A stretch of DNA of 64,000 bases, from contig NC_008278.1 in assembly GCF_000058485.1 (NCBI RefSeq), positions 1,172,962 through 1,236,961 on the forward strand, read 5' to 3'. Below, piece by piece: positions 17,991 to 28,307 of this stretch (the first letter of the stretch is position 1; each line of letters starts with the position of its first letter). The DNA comes from Frankia alni ACN14a (GTDB lineage: Bacteria; Actinomycetota; Actinomycetes; Frankiales; Frankiaceae). Position numbers and translations under genes: made by a program. A model generated the notes under the pieces. That model was not told the DNA's origin. It was given only the letters and a program-made list of their open reading frames with translations, and did no database searches.

Positions 17991-18308
17991 TCAGCCGCAG
18001 CCGCCGGAGGAGCAGCCGCCGCCGGTGGGGGCGCTGCCGCCGAGCGCGCCGCGCTCGATCCGGCGGCGCACCGGACGGGCGGCGGCCTCGGTGGCCTCCC
18101 GCTCGGCCTGCTCGATCTTCGAACGGGTGGTCAGCGTCAGCATGACCGGGCCGGGGGCGGCCGGGGCCGCCGCGGCGGGCGTCAGCTCCAGCTCCGCCTC
18201 CGGCTCGGACTCGTCGACCATCCCGAGCGCGGCGGCCCGCTCCGGGCCGGTCAGGCCGCGACCGGCGCTCACCGGGATGTCCTTGCTCCTGCGCCACGCC
18301 AGCTTCAC
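17991..18308 (-). CDS. Small protein with C-terminal Cys-Gly motif
   Basis: The family is not recognised. The frame is open far upstream, but only a short gene is credible: GTG at 18308 has GGAGG 8 bases before it and gives 105 residues starting MKLAWRRSKDIPVSAG. The middle is acidic, then Pro/Ala-rich. A basic helix follows (TRSKIEQAEREATEAAARPV), and the protein ends GGSAPTGGGCSSGGCG. The two cysteines spaced C-X4-C in a glycine tail could bind a metal or act in redox, but this is speculation. It converges exactly on alr, and its upstream side faces glyA. Confidence 0.6.
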   Translation of the reverse strand: MKLAWRRSKDIPVSAGRGLTGPERAAALGMVDESEPEAELELTPAAAAPAAPGPVMLTLTTRSKIEQAEREATEAAARPVRRRIERGALGGSAPTGGGCSSGGCG

Positions 18309-18490
18309 GATTCCCGCCTCCGCAACGAAAACATCCACCGCCCCCACCGGGCGTCCCGGCCTCGTTCCACGGTAAGGGACTCCGCCCGGCTCGGCCCGGC
18401 CCGGCGGCCCGGATGTGACCCGGCCGTGCTGTCGGTCGGCCGACCGATCGGACAGATGTCGGCCGTGCCGGGTCCGGGGAGACCGGTGGC

Positions 18491-18496
18491 TACACT
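18491..18496 (+). promoter_or_regulatory. Candidate -10 of the glyA promoter
   Basis: TACACT lies 4-5 bases before the first conserved part of the ZTP riboswitch. Transcription from about 18503 would make the riboswitch the 5' end of the glyA mRNA. No convincing -35 was found. Confidence 0.4.
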
Positions 18497-18499
18497 TGG

Positions 18500-18585
18500 C
18501 TGGGAGTCGCGACTGGCGCACAGAGGTGGAACTGACCACCGGGGAGCGATGAGCGGGTCGGTGCCGTGCGCCTGGGTGCCTCCGG
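18500..18585 (+). promoter_or_regulatory. ZTP (pfl-type) riboswitch of glyA
   Basis: The sequence holds the conserved blocks of the pfl/ZTP aptamer in order. GACTGGCG (18511-18518) leads the first domain. GGTGGAACTGACCACC (18525-18540) is the hairpin, and GGGGAGCG (18541-18548) is the strictly conserved strand. GCGCCTGGGTGCC (18568-18580) is the second domain ending in the C-C-T-G-G-G core. ZTP/ZMP accumulates when 10-formyl-tetrahydrofolate is short, and the riboswitch then raises expression of one-carbon genes such as glyA. The aptamer ends about 30 bases before the glyA start, so control is probably at translation or by a nearby fold. No ligand test is possible here. Confidence 0.88.
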
Positions 18586-18611
18586 CCGGATGAGACCTGC
18601 CGGAGGTCAGC

Positions 18612-19874
<1,263 letters not shown>

Positions 19875-19896
19875 TCGTCGCGGCGCTCCACGCGCG

Positions 19897-19930
19897 ACCA
19901 CGCTCCGACCCGCCGGGTCCGGAGCGTGGT
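19897..19930 (+). terminator. Terminator after glyA
   Basis: A perfect 11-bp stem (19897-19907 with 19920-19930) continues with a 5-bp inner stem (ACCCG with CGGGT) across a one-base bulge. It lies 23 bases after the glyA stop. TTACG follows rather than a T-run. Confidence 0.65.
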
Positions 19931-20012
19931 TACGCGTGCGTCACGTGACGCCTGCTCCGGGCGCCCCCGCGGTGCATCATCGGTTCAGGGCAGCCCGGAG
20001 GAGGGAGCACCG

Positions 20013-21221
20013 ATGGTGAGGACCGTGGGCCCGTTCGCGGGTTCCCGGGCGGCACGCGCCGCCACGGGATCGGTCGGTGTGGTCGGCGCGGCCGTCGCGG
20101 CCGGCCTGGTCGCGCAGCAGCGGGCGATCCGCCGCCGCCGCACCCGGCCGGACGGGCCGCCGGAGCCGGCGCTGGAGCCGATCGGCGGCCGTGTCGCCAC
20201 GGTGATCGCGACCGACGGCGTGCCGCTGCACGTCGAGGAGACCGGTCCGCCGGACGCGCCGCTGACGCTGGTGTTCGTGCACGGGTTCTGCGTGTCCGCC
20301 GAGTGCTGGACCCTGCAGCACCAGGCCCTCGCGGACCTCGGCCGGATGGTCTTCTTCGACCAGCGCGCGCACGGGCGCTCCGGGCCGTCCGAGGTTGGCA
20401 ACTGCACCATCGACGTGCTCGCCGACGACCTCTACCAGGTGATCCGCGAACGGGTGCCCGGCGGGCCGATCATCCTCGTCGGCCACTCGATGGGGGGCAT
20501 GGCGGTCCTGGGCCTGGCCGACGCCCATCCCGAGCTCTTCGACGACCGGATCGTCGGAGTGGCGCTGCTGTCGACCAGCGCGTCGGAGCTGGCCCAGGTG
20601 ACCCTCGGGCTGCCCGCGCTGGCGACGGCGGTGGTGCGTCGGGTGCTGCCCGGCATCGCCGTCGGCATGCGGCACACCTCGGGCCTGCTGGAGCGGGTTC
20701 GCGGGCGGGGCAGCGACATGTCCTGGGAGGTGACCCGCCGGATCGGTTTCGGCGCGACCGATCTGCCGCCGGCGGTGGTCACGTTCCTGGAGACGATGGT
20801 CTCGGACACCTCGGTAGCGGTGATCGCCGCGTTCCTGCCCACCCTGCTCGACAACGACCGGCTGGACGCCGCCGCCCGCCTGGTGGGGATTCCCACCGTG
20901 CTGGTCGTCGGCGACGCCGACCTGATCACCCCGGTGGCACACAGCCGGACGATCGCCGAGATCCTGCCCGACGCGGAGCTGGTCGTCGAGCAGGACGCCG
21001 GCCACGCCATCATGTTGGAGCGGCCCGAGGCGGTGAACGCCGCGATCCGCAGGCTGGTGCAGCGGTCACTCGCCGAGTTCTCGCTGCCGCTGCCCCGGTC
21101 GCGGTCGGGTCTCCCGCCCGCCTCGGTGGGTGCCGCCCCGGTCGGCGCCGCCGCGGATGGCGCCCCGTCGGCCGACCGGGCGGCGGTCGCCGACCGCGAC
21201 GCCGGCGGGACGGCCGCCTGA
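20013..21221 (+). CDS. Alpha/beta-hydrolase with N-terminal membrane anchor
   Basis: The product is 402 residues. A hydrophobic segment near residues 17-35 (ATGSVGVVGAAVAAGLVAQQ) followed by basic residues suggests an N-in anchor. The hydrolase fold shows the oxyanion region VFVHGFCVSAECW, the nucleophile elbow GHSMGGMAVLG, the acid region VVGDADLITPVAHS and the catalytic His in EQDAGHAIMLERP. The last 50 residues are Pro/Ala/Asp-rich. GGAGGAGGGAG precedes the ATG at 20013, which is preferred to the earlier in-frame start at 19926. A hydrolase at this spot, between alr/glyA and tsaE, is common in Actinobacteria. Substrate unknown. Confidence 0.88.
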   Translation: MVRTVGPFAGSRAARAATGSVGVVGAAVAAGLVAQQRAIRRRRTRPDGPPEPALEPIGGRVATVIATDGVPLHVEETGPPDAPLTLVFVHGFCVSAECWTLQHQALADLGRMVFFDQRAHGRSGPSEVGNCTIDVLADDLYQVIRERVPGGPIILVGHSMGGMAVLGLADAHPELFDDRIVGVALLSTSASELAQVTLGLPALATAVVRRVLPGIAVGMRHTSGLLERVRGRGSDMSWEVTRRIGFGATDLPPAVVTFLETMVSDTSVAVIAAFLPTLLDNDRLDAAARLVGIPTVLVVGDADLITPVAHSRTIAEILPDAELVVEQDAGHAIMLERPEAVNAAIRRLVQRSLAEFSLPLPRSRSGLPPASVGAAPVGAAADGAPSADRAAVADRDAGGTAA

Positions 21222-21261
21222 CCGGTCCCGGTCGACCCGGGCCCGCGAGGAGGTGATGGGC

Positions 21262-21750
21262 ATGAACGCCGCCCGGCAGCGCGACGTGGTCGTCGTGCCC
21301 ACGGCGGACCGGATGCGGGACTTCGGCGCCCGGCTGAGCGTGTTGCTGCGCCCGGGCGACCTGCTCGTGCTCTCCGGCCCGCTCGGCGCGGGCAAGACGG
21401 TCCTCACCCAGGGCATCGCCGCCGGGCTCGGCGTGCGGGAGACGGTCACCTCGCCGACGTTCGTGCTCGCGCGGATCTACCCGGACGGCCGGATCCCGCT
21501 CGTGCACGTCGACGCCTACCGGCTCGGCGGGGTGACCGAGGTCGACGACCTCGACCTCGACGCCGACGCCGACACCTCGGTGACCGTCGTCGAATGGGGC
21601 GCCGGGCTGGTCGAGGGGCTCGCCCAGGACCATCTCGAGCTCGTGCTCACCCGGCCCACCGCCGACGAGGCCGGCGAGACCAGGACGGTCCGCCTCGTCG
21701 CCACCGGCCCGAGCTGGGCGCGCCGGCTGCGCGACCTCGCCGCGGACTGA
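21262..21750 (+). CDS. tsaE: tRNA threonylcarbamoyladenosine biosynthesis ATPase
   Basis: TsaE is the ATPase that drives the TsaB-TsaD complex making t6A37 in ANN-reading tRNAs. The P-loop is LSGPLGAGKTVLTQGIA, followed by the family motifs TSPTFVLARIY, HVDAYRLGG and VVEWGAGL. From the ATG at 21262 it has 162 residues; AGGAGG lies about 8 bases upstream. Another ATG at 21256 would be too close to that site. The last 33 bases, including the stop, are duplicated in tandem directly downstream. tsaB follows 143 bp later. Confidence 0.94.
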   Translation: MNAARQRDVVVVPTADRMRDFGARLSVLLRPGDLLVLSGPLGAGKTVLTQGIAAGLGVRETVTSPTFVLARIYPDGRIPLVHVDAYRLGGVTEVDDLDLDADADTSVTVVEWGAGLVEGLAQDHLELVLTRPTADEAGETRTVRLVATGPSWARRLRDLAAD

Positions 21751-21783
21751 GCGCGCCGGCTGCGCGACCTCGCCGCGGACTGA
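21718..21783 (+). repeat. 33-bp tandem duplication of the tsaE 3' end
   Basis: Bases 21718-21750, the last ten codons of tsaE plus TGA, are repeated exactly at 21751-21783. Further, degraded copies are recognisable to about 21840. The second copy lies after the stop and is not translated as part of tsaE. Confidence 0.95.
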
Positions 21784-21893
21784 GCGCGCCGCCTGCGTGC
21801 CGCCACCGCCGCGGATCGAGCGCGCGGCCTGCGCCGGGCCGCGGTGGGGCGGGTACCCGACGTGGCCGATGCGGCGGTCCGTAGTCTGGATGC

Positions 21894-22700
21894 GTGCTGG
21901 TGCTGGCCCTCGACACATCCACGGCCGCGTGCGCGGTGGCGCTCGCCGAGCTGACCGCCTCCGATCCCGCGCGGGCGGGGAGCGCGGCGGCCGGTGATCC
22001 CGCCGGCCCCGGCGTGCACGTCTGGCCGCGGGGCAGCGTTGTCACCGTCGACGCCCGCCGCCACGGGGAGCTGCTCGCGCCGTCGATGCGGGCGGTCCTC
22101 GACGAGGCGGGCGCGCGCCCGTCGGACCTCGCGGCCGTCGTCGTGGGGGCCGGGCCCGGGCCCTTCACCAGCCTGCGGGTCGGGATGGTGACCGCCGCGG
22201 CCTTCGCGGACGCGTTGGACATCCCCGTGCACGGCGTCTGCTCGCTCGACGGTATCGGCGCGGCCACGGCCGGCGCGGTCGGCGTGGTCACCGACGCGCG
22301 GCGCCGCGAGGTCTACTGGGCCCGCTACGTCGGCGGGGTCCGGGTGGGTGATCCCGCCGTGGGGCGTCCGGCGCAGGTCGCCCAGACGTTGCGGGAGCTC
22401 GGCGTCGGCGCCGTCACCGGCCCCGGCCGGGCGCTGTACCCGGAACCGTTCGCCGGGTTCGCCACCATCGACGACGACGTGACCGAGAATGACGCGACCG
22501 GGAATAGCGCGACCGGGAATGGCGGGGCGGCCGGGGCGGGCGCAGGCACGCCGGCGGGCGGGTATCCGCGTCCGGAGCTGCTCGTCGGTCTCGCCGGGGC
22601 GGACCTGCTGGCCGGTCGCGATCCGAGCGTCCTGGCTCCGCTCTACCTGCGGCGGCCGGACGCGACCGAACCGCACGCGCCGAAGCCGGTCAGGGTGTGA
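21894..22700 (+). CDS. tsaB: tRNA threonylcarbamoyladenosine biosynthesis protein TsaB
   Basis: TsaB is the inactive ASKHA-fold partner that binds TsaD in t6A synthesis. The N-terminus LVLALDTSTAACAVALAEL and the segment VVVGAGPGPFTSLRVGMVTA are typical. The start is GTG 21894. The product, 268 residues, is longer than the usual 220-230. Insertions explain this: an Asp/Ala/Gly-rich one near residue 30, and another near residue 200 encoded by about three 15-bp repeats (NDATGNSATGNGG). It overlaps rimI by 4 bases (GTGA), so the two are probably translationally coupled. Confidence 0.92.
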   Translation: MLVLALDTSTAACAVALAELTASDPARAGSAAAGDPAGPGVHVWPRGSVVTVDARRHGELLAPSMRAVLDEAGARPSDLAAVVVGAGPGPFTSLRVGMVTAAAFADALDIPVHGVCSLDGIGAATAGAVGVVTDARRREVYWARYVGGVRVGDPAVGRPAQVAQTLRELGVGAVTGPGRALYPEPFAGFATIDDDVTENDATGNSATGNGGAAGAGAGTPAGGYPRPELLVGLAGADLLAGRDPSVLAPLYLRRPDATEPHAPKPVRV

Positions 22701-23431
22701 CGCGGCGGCTACCGCAACCCGACGGCGTGGCGCCGAGCGCCGCCACGCCGATCGAACCGGACCGGAACCGAGCGCAGGACGAGAACCGCGAACGGGACCG
22801 GCTCCGTGCGTTGGGGCAGTACGGCGAGCGGGGGCAGGACGGCGACCGGGGGCCGGACGGCGAGTTGGGGCCGGACGGCGATCTGGATCTGGTGCTCGTT
22901 CCGATGCGCTGGTGGCACGTCGCCACCGTCGCCGAGCTGGAACCGACCGTCTTCGCCACCGACCCCTGGACCGCGGAGCTGTTCTGGTCCGAACTGGCCC
23001 AGGGCGACCAGCGGCATTACCTGACCGCGCTGTGGCAGCCCCGAGGGGCGGCCGCGCACGACCTGTCCGCGATCATCGGTTACGCGGGGCTGGCGCTCGC
23101 CGACGACGGCGCCTACATCCAGACCGTCGGCGTCGTGCCGCGGATCCGGGGCCGCGGGGTGGGCGCTCGGCTGATGATCGCCCTGCTGCGCCACGCGCGT
23201 CGGGCCGGGGCCCGCTCCTGCGGGCTGGAGGTCCGTACCGACAACCATGCCGCGCGGGCGCTGTACACCCGGCTCGGTTTCGTCGACATCGGCGTGCGCC
23301 GCGGCTATTACCAGCCCTCCGGCGGCGACGCCTACGTCATGCGGGCCAGACCGATCGACACGGTCGGATACGCCGCGCTGCTGGACGAGGTCGAACGCGC
23401 ACTGCCCGGCCGGGTGCGCCTGGAGCCGTGA
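22697..23431 (+). CDS. rimI: Ribosomal-protein-S18-alanine N-acetyltransferase (GNAT)
   Basis: The product is 244 residues with a GNAT acetyltransferase domain at about 70-225. The acetyl-CoA loop is VGVVPRIRGRGVGARLM and the C-terminal motif is LEVRTDNHAARALYTRLGF. RimI acetylates the N-terminal Ala of S18 and sits with tsaB in most bacteria. The first 68 residues are an atypical charged extension with Gly-Asp repeats (GQDGDRGPDGELGPDGD). The GTG at 22697 overlaps the tsaB stop. tsaD, which usually follows, is not here; instead a convergent azoreductase gene follows after 36 bp. RimI versus a related GNAT is decided by context. Confidence 0.85.
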   Translation: MTRRLPQPDGVAPSAATPIEPDRNRAQDENRERDRLRALGQYGERGQDGDRGPDGELGPDGDLDLVLVPMRWWHVATVAELEPTVFATDPWTAELFWSELAQGDQRHYLTALWQPRGAAAHDLSAIIGYAGLALADDGAYIQTVGVVPRIRGRGVGARLMIALLRHARRAGARSCGLEVRTDNHAARALYTRLGFVDIGVRRGYYQPSGGDAYVMRARPIDTVGYAALLDEVERALPGRVRLEP

Positions 23432-23467
23432 CCGGCTCGCCGGGGCGCCCCGGCCGGTCGCGCTGAC

Positions 23468-24103
23468 TCAGGCCGCCGCCCGCGCCCGCAGGGCGCTCTC
23501 GCCCGCGGCGCGGCTGCGCTCGTAGACGTCGGTGAAGTCGGCCAGCGCCGGGTTGACGGGGGCGAGCGTCATCTCCACCCGGACCAGCTCGACGTCGGTC
23601 GCCCCGAGCGACTCGAGGACGTGGGCGATGAAGGGGAGCTGGTGGTCCCAGCCCTCCTTGGGCGTGCCCACCCCGTACGAACCGCCCTGGGTGGCGATGA
23701 CGGTGACGCGGTCACCGGTCAGCACCGACTCCGCCGGAGGCTGCTGCAGGGTGCGCCCGACCAGGATCACCTGGTCCACCCACGCCTTGAACGTGGACGG
23801 CACCGAGTAGTTGTACATCGGCAGCGACAGCAGGAGCTCGTCGGCGGCCTCGAGCTCGCCGATCAGTTCCTCGCGCAGCTTGACGCCCTCGGTCTGCTCC
23901 GGGGTGTGCTGCTCGGGCGGCGTGAAGGCCGCCGAGAGGGTGGCCCAGTCGAGGTGCGGCGGGGGCGTGAGGGCGAGATCGCGGTAGGTCACGGTGCCGT
24001 CGGGGTGGGCGGCGCGCCAGGCGTCGATGTAGGTGGCGGCCAGCGATCGGGAGGTCGAGCCCTCCTGAGCCAGGCTCGCGTCCACGTGCAGCAGGTTGGG
24101 CAT
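23468..24103 (-). CDS. FMN-dependent NADH:quinone oxidoreductase / azoreductase
   Basis: This 211-residue flavodoxin-fold protein resembles AzoR: MPNLLHVDASLAQEGSTSRS (FMN phosphate loop), PMYNYSVPSTFKAWVDQVI and TQGGSYGVGTPKEGWD. Such enzymes reduce quinones and azo compounds by two electrons and protect against thiol or quinone stress. The ATG at 24103 has GGAGG 8-9 bases upstream. It is divergent from a MarR-family gene, with operator-like inverted repeats between them. MarR proteins often control exactly such enzymes, so regulation by the neighbour is a fair inference. Confidence 0.88.
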   Translation of the reverse strand: MPNLLHVDASLAQEGSTSRSLAATYIDAWRAAHPDGTVTYRDLALTPPPHLDWATLSAAFTPPEQHTPEQTEGVKLREELIGELEAADELLLSLPMYNYSVPSTFKAWVDQVILVGRTLQQPPAESVLTGDRVTVIATQGGSYGVGTPKEGWDHQLPFIAHVLESLGATDVELVRVEMTLAPVNPALADFTDVYERSRAAGESALRARAAA

Positions 24104-24141
24104 TGCGGCGCCTCCGTTGTTCCACAGGTCGTCATAAGTTG

Positions 24142-24202
24142 AGATCTTCTGCTGTCGCGAAGATCTGTAGAGAGACTATCTGATGGATAAATCGTCTCTA
24201 CA
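24142..24202. promoter_or_regulatory. Inverted repeats between azoreductase and MarR genes
   Basis: Two inverted repeats lie in the 150-bp divergent gap: AGATCTT at 24142-24148 with AAGATCT at 24160-24166, and TGTAGAGA at 24166-24173 with TCTCTACA at 24195-24202. The region is much richer in A+T than its surroundings. They are good candidates for operators of the adjacent MarR protein and overlap the likely promoters. Confidence 0.55.
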
Positions 24203-24253
24203 AGCACTCATCTGGGGGGAGATTACTCTGACCGGGACGGGTACCCTGGGGCG

Positions 24254-24880
24254 GTGAGCGACGCCGCAGCGGCCGCGGAGCCCGAGACCGGGGCCGACGG
24301 CCTGCCCGAGGATCTCGGGCAGGATCTGGGCTGGCTGCTGGGCCAGGTGCAGTACGGCTACCTCGCGGCCTCGGCCGCCGCGGTCGGCGAACTACCCGGC
24401 GGCCTGCGCGCGCTGCACGTCCTCGGCGCGGCCGTCGGCGGCGAGGCGCGCAACCAGATCGAGGTGGCCCGCCGGTTCGGCATCGACCGGACGGTGATGG
24501 TGCGCCTCGTCGACGATCTCGAGCGGGCGGGTCTGGTCGAGCGCCATCCCGACCCGGCCGACCGGCGGGCCCGCATCATCACCGCGACCGACCAGGGGGC
24601 GCGCCTGTACGCGTCGACCCAGGAGGACCGTCGCCTCGTCGATCAGCACGTGCTCGCCGGGCTGGCCCCGCAGGAGCGGGAGCGGTTCGTCGCGCTGCTG
24701 CGCCGGATCGCGGCGCGGCTGCTGGCCGTCGATCCCACCCACGGCGCGGCCGCCTGCGACGCGGCTCGGCGGGAGATCGAGGCGCACGAGGCCGGGTGCC
24801 CGTCGGCGGACGACTGCCCCACGGGCGGTGAACCCGCACCGGGCGGCGACCGCGGGCAACGGGCGGCCGCCGGCGGCTGA
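24254..24880 (+). CDS. MarR-family transcriptional regulator
   Basis: The product is 208 residues from GTG 24254. The winged helix-turn-helix spans about 60-125 (NQIEVARRFGIDRTVMVRLV, then DDLERAGLVERHPDPADRRA with the typical wing DxxDRR). Long helices on both sides form the dimer. The C-terminal 30 residues are Gly/Pro-rich and have a C-X6-C pair (GCPSADDC), which could make the protein redox-sensitive, though that is speculative. It is divergent from an azoreductase gene, the probable target. The ligand is unknown. Confidence 0.87.
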   Translation: MSDAAAAAEPETGADGLPEDLGQDLGWLLGQVQYGYLAASAAAVGELPGGLRALHVLGAAVGGEARNQIEVARRFGIDRTVMVRLVDDLERAGLVERHPDPADRRARIITATDQGARLYASTQEDRRLVDQHVLAGLAPQERERFVALLRRIAARLLAVDPTHGAAACDAARREIEAHEAGCPSADDCPTGGEPAPGGDRGQRAAAGG

Positions 24881-24958
24881 CCGCGGCTCAGGCGGTGGCC
24901 ACGGAGGTGCCAGGGGCGGGGATGGACCGGCGCGGCCGACACCGGCGTGGCGCTGGGC

Positions 24959-25255
24959 TCAGTGGGCGGGGTGGACCTGGTGGAACGGCCAGGCGTGGGG
25001 GGTACCGGCGACCAGTCCGTCGGGTGGCGGCGGCAGCGGAGCCGTGGCGGGCTCGTTGGTGGTGGCGGTGTCCGGGCCGGCGGCCACGTCGGTCGGTGCG
25101 GCGTCGGGCAGCCGGAGGATCATCACGACGAGGTCACCCCCCGGTTGGCGACTGAGATATACCTCACCTTTTCGGCCGCCGAGGGCGGCGACAGCCCAGT
25201 CCCGCAGGTCCGTCAGGCGGCCGGGCGTCGCCCTGGCCTCCCACATCCAGATCAT
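24959..25255 (-). CDS. Small conserved-looking protein upstream of groES
   Basis: No family name can be given with confidence. The frame is open from 25444, but the upstream part is Arg/Pro-rich and overlaps the groES promoter, so the ATG at 25255 is used: 98 residues starting MIWMWEARATPGRLTDLRDW. The core has alternating hydrophobic strands (GEVYLSRQPGGDLVVMILRL), a Pro-rich middle, and a distinctive end PHAWPFHQVHPAH. From memory, similar short proteins occur beside groES in other Actinobacteria, a weak argument. It is divergent from groES. The composition supports a real gene, but no clear ribosome binding site is seen. Confidence 0.55.
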   Translation of the reverse strand: MIWMWEARATPGRLTDLRDWAVAALGGRKGEVYLSRQPGGDLVVMILRLPDAAPTDVAAGPDTATTNEPATAPLPPPPDGLVAGTPHAWPFHQVHPAH

Positions 25256-25404
25256 GTCCGGGTCCCATCCAGCGTGGCCGAAGGCGGTCGGGGCCGGTTG
25301 CGCGGTCCCGCGCCGGGAAGGGGCCGGGGCGAGTCGGCGCGGCCGGCGCGGTCGGGCGGGCGGTGCCCGGTTCCCGGCCGTCTTGACAGATCCGACCTTG
25401 TTGG

Positions 25405-25432
25405 TTGACGTGTGTGGTGCGGGTGCTAGGTT
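25405..25432 (+). promoter_or_regulatory. groES-groEL promoter
   Basis: TTGACG (25405-25410) and TAGGTT (25427-25432) are spaced by 16 bp. The -10 box touches the CIRCE element that follows, so repressor bound there would block RNA polymerase. Confidence 0.75.
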
Positions 25433-25457
25433 GGCACTCGGCACGTGAGAGTGCCAG
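25431..25457. promoter_or_regulatory. CIRCE operator (HrcA site)
   Basis: TTGGCACTC (25431-25439), nine bases, then GAGTGCCAG (25449-25457). The consensus is TTAGCACTC-N9-GAGTGCTAA; each arm differs at one or two positions and GCACTC/GAGTGC is intact. It predicts HrcA repression of groES-groEL, relieved by heat shock. Confidence 0.9.
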
Positions 25458-25538
25458 CGACAACAGGCGCCTGTTCACCCGCGACGGCAGGCCGCCAGGG
25501 TCGCTCTCTCATCCAGCGCAGGAAGGGGGAGGTCGATC

Positions 25539-25844
25539 GTGACGACCGCCACCAAGGTTGCTATCAAGCCTCTCGAGGACCGCATCGTTGTGCAGCCCTC
25601 CGACGCCGAGCAGACCACCGCATCCGGCATCGTGATTCCGGACACGGCGAAGGAGAAGCCCCAGGAGGGCACCGTCCTCGCGGTCGGCCCGGGTCGATTC
25701 GAGGACGGCAAGCGCGTCCCGCTCGACGTCAAGGTCGGCGACGTGGTGCTCTACAGCAAGTACGGCGGCACCGAGGTCAAGTACTCGGGCGAGGAGTACC
25801 TCGTGCTCTCCGCTCGTGACGTCCTCGCGATCATCGAGAAGTAG
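25539..25844 (+). CDS. groES: Co-chaperonin GroES
   Basis: This 101-residue protein caps the GroEL ring in protein folding. It has the family start [14 protein letters not shown] and the segment [20 protein letters not shown]. The mobile loop lies around [20 protein letters not shown], whose hydrophobic IVI triad binds GroEL, and the end is [13 protein letters not shown]. The start is GTG 25539, with GGAAGGGGGAGG upstream. The promoter overlaps a CIRCE element. groEL follows 126 bp later. Confidence 0.97.
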   Translation: MTTATKVAIKPLEDRIVVQPSDAEQTTASGIVIPDTAKEKPQEGTVLAVGPGRFEDGKRVPLDVKVGDVVLYSKYGGTEVKYSGEEYLVLSARDVLAIIEK

Positions 25845-25859
25845 ACCGCTCGCCGGTAG

Positions 25860-27623
<1,764 letters not shown>

Positions 27624-27687
27624 TCGGAAGCCGTCCCGCGAGGCCCGGCCGGGTGACTCCGGCCGGCGCCCCGCCCGCGGCAGCGAA

Positions 27688-27728
27688 ACGGCCCGCTCGG
27701 TCCCCGATCAGGGGTCCGAGCGGGCCGT
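27688..27728 (+). terminator. Terminator after groEL
   Basis: A long hairpin: 13-bp outer stem (27688-27700 with 27716-27728), one T-T mismatch, then a 4-bp CCCC/GGGG inner stem. It lies 64 bases after the groEL stop. Confidence 0.75.
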
Positions 27729-27901
27729 CGCCGTTTCCGGGTGTTCATCCGGCGGCCGGCCGCTCGACGAAGGGCGGCCGGCCGGCGGGCGCCACCCGAA
27801 CGACTGGGCGAGACCGGCCGGTGGGCCCGCTCACCCGTCGCGGGTGATCGTCATGGTCGGGATCGGATGTCCGGCCAAGTCGTCACCTGCCGCGGGGCCG
27901 G

Positions 27902-28234
27902 TCAGCAGGCCGGCGCGAGCCCCGGCCGCGCGGGGACGCGGCGAGCCACCCCCCGCCGCGAGCGGCCGGTGAGGATCGCCTCCCGTTCCGATTCGCTGAG
28001 CCCTCCCCAGACGCCGTAGGGCTCCCGGGCGGTCAGTGCGTACTCCCCGCAGGCGCGGATGACCGGGCACCGGGCGCAGATCGCCTTGGCCGCGGCCTCG
28101 CGGGCGGCCCGGGCCGGTCCGCGTTCGCCCTCCGGGTGGAAGAACAGCTCGGTGCTCTCCCCGCGGCACGCGCCATGCAGTTGCCACTCCCACTTCTCCG
28201 CGCCGGGGCCGGGAAGTCGTCGGACGTCGGTCAT
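27902..28234 (-). CDS. whiD: WhiB-family regulator, WhiD/WhiB3 type
   Basis: The product is 110 residues. It starts MTDVRRLPGPGAEKWEWQLH and has the four cysteines that hold a 4Fe-4S cluster: one in GACRGESTELFFHPEGERGP and three in ICARCPVIRACGEY. The turn motif REPYGVWGGLSESERE is diagnostic. The N-terminal RLPGP ... WEWQL and FFHPEGERG match the Streptomyces WhiD / mycobacterial WhiB3 branch. These proteins bind the primary sigma factor and act in differentiation or redox response. The ATG at 28234 has AGGGGGG upstream. In Streptomyces whiD also lies near groES-groEL. Confidence 0.9.
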   Translation of the reverse strand: MTDVRRLPGPGAEKWEWQLHGACRGESTELFFHPEGERGPARAAREAAAKAICARCPVIRACGEYALTAREPYGVWGGLSESEREAILTGRSRRGVARRVPARPGLAPAC

Positions 28235-28280
28235 CGGCCTGAGCCCCCCTTTCGACCTGAGCGGCAAGCGCCGCGGGCTC

Positions 28281-28307
28281 ACCGTAGTACGGTCACCCTT
28301 TCGGTGA
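28281..28307. promoter_or_regulatory. Palindromes upstream of whiD
   Basis: Two adjoining inverted repeats lie 47-73 bp before the whiD start: ACCGTAGTACGGT (28281-28293) and TCACC-N5-GGTGA (28293-28307). A short AT-rich run follows (28310-28322). They could be operators or promoter-proximal sites of whiD. The binding protein is unknown. Confidence 0.45.
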
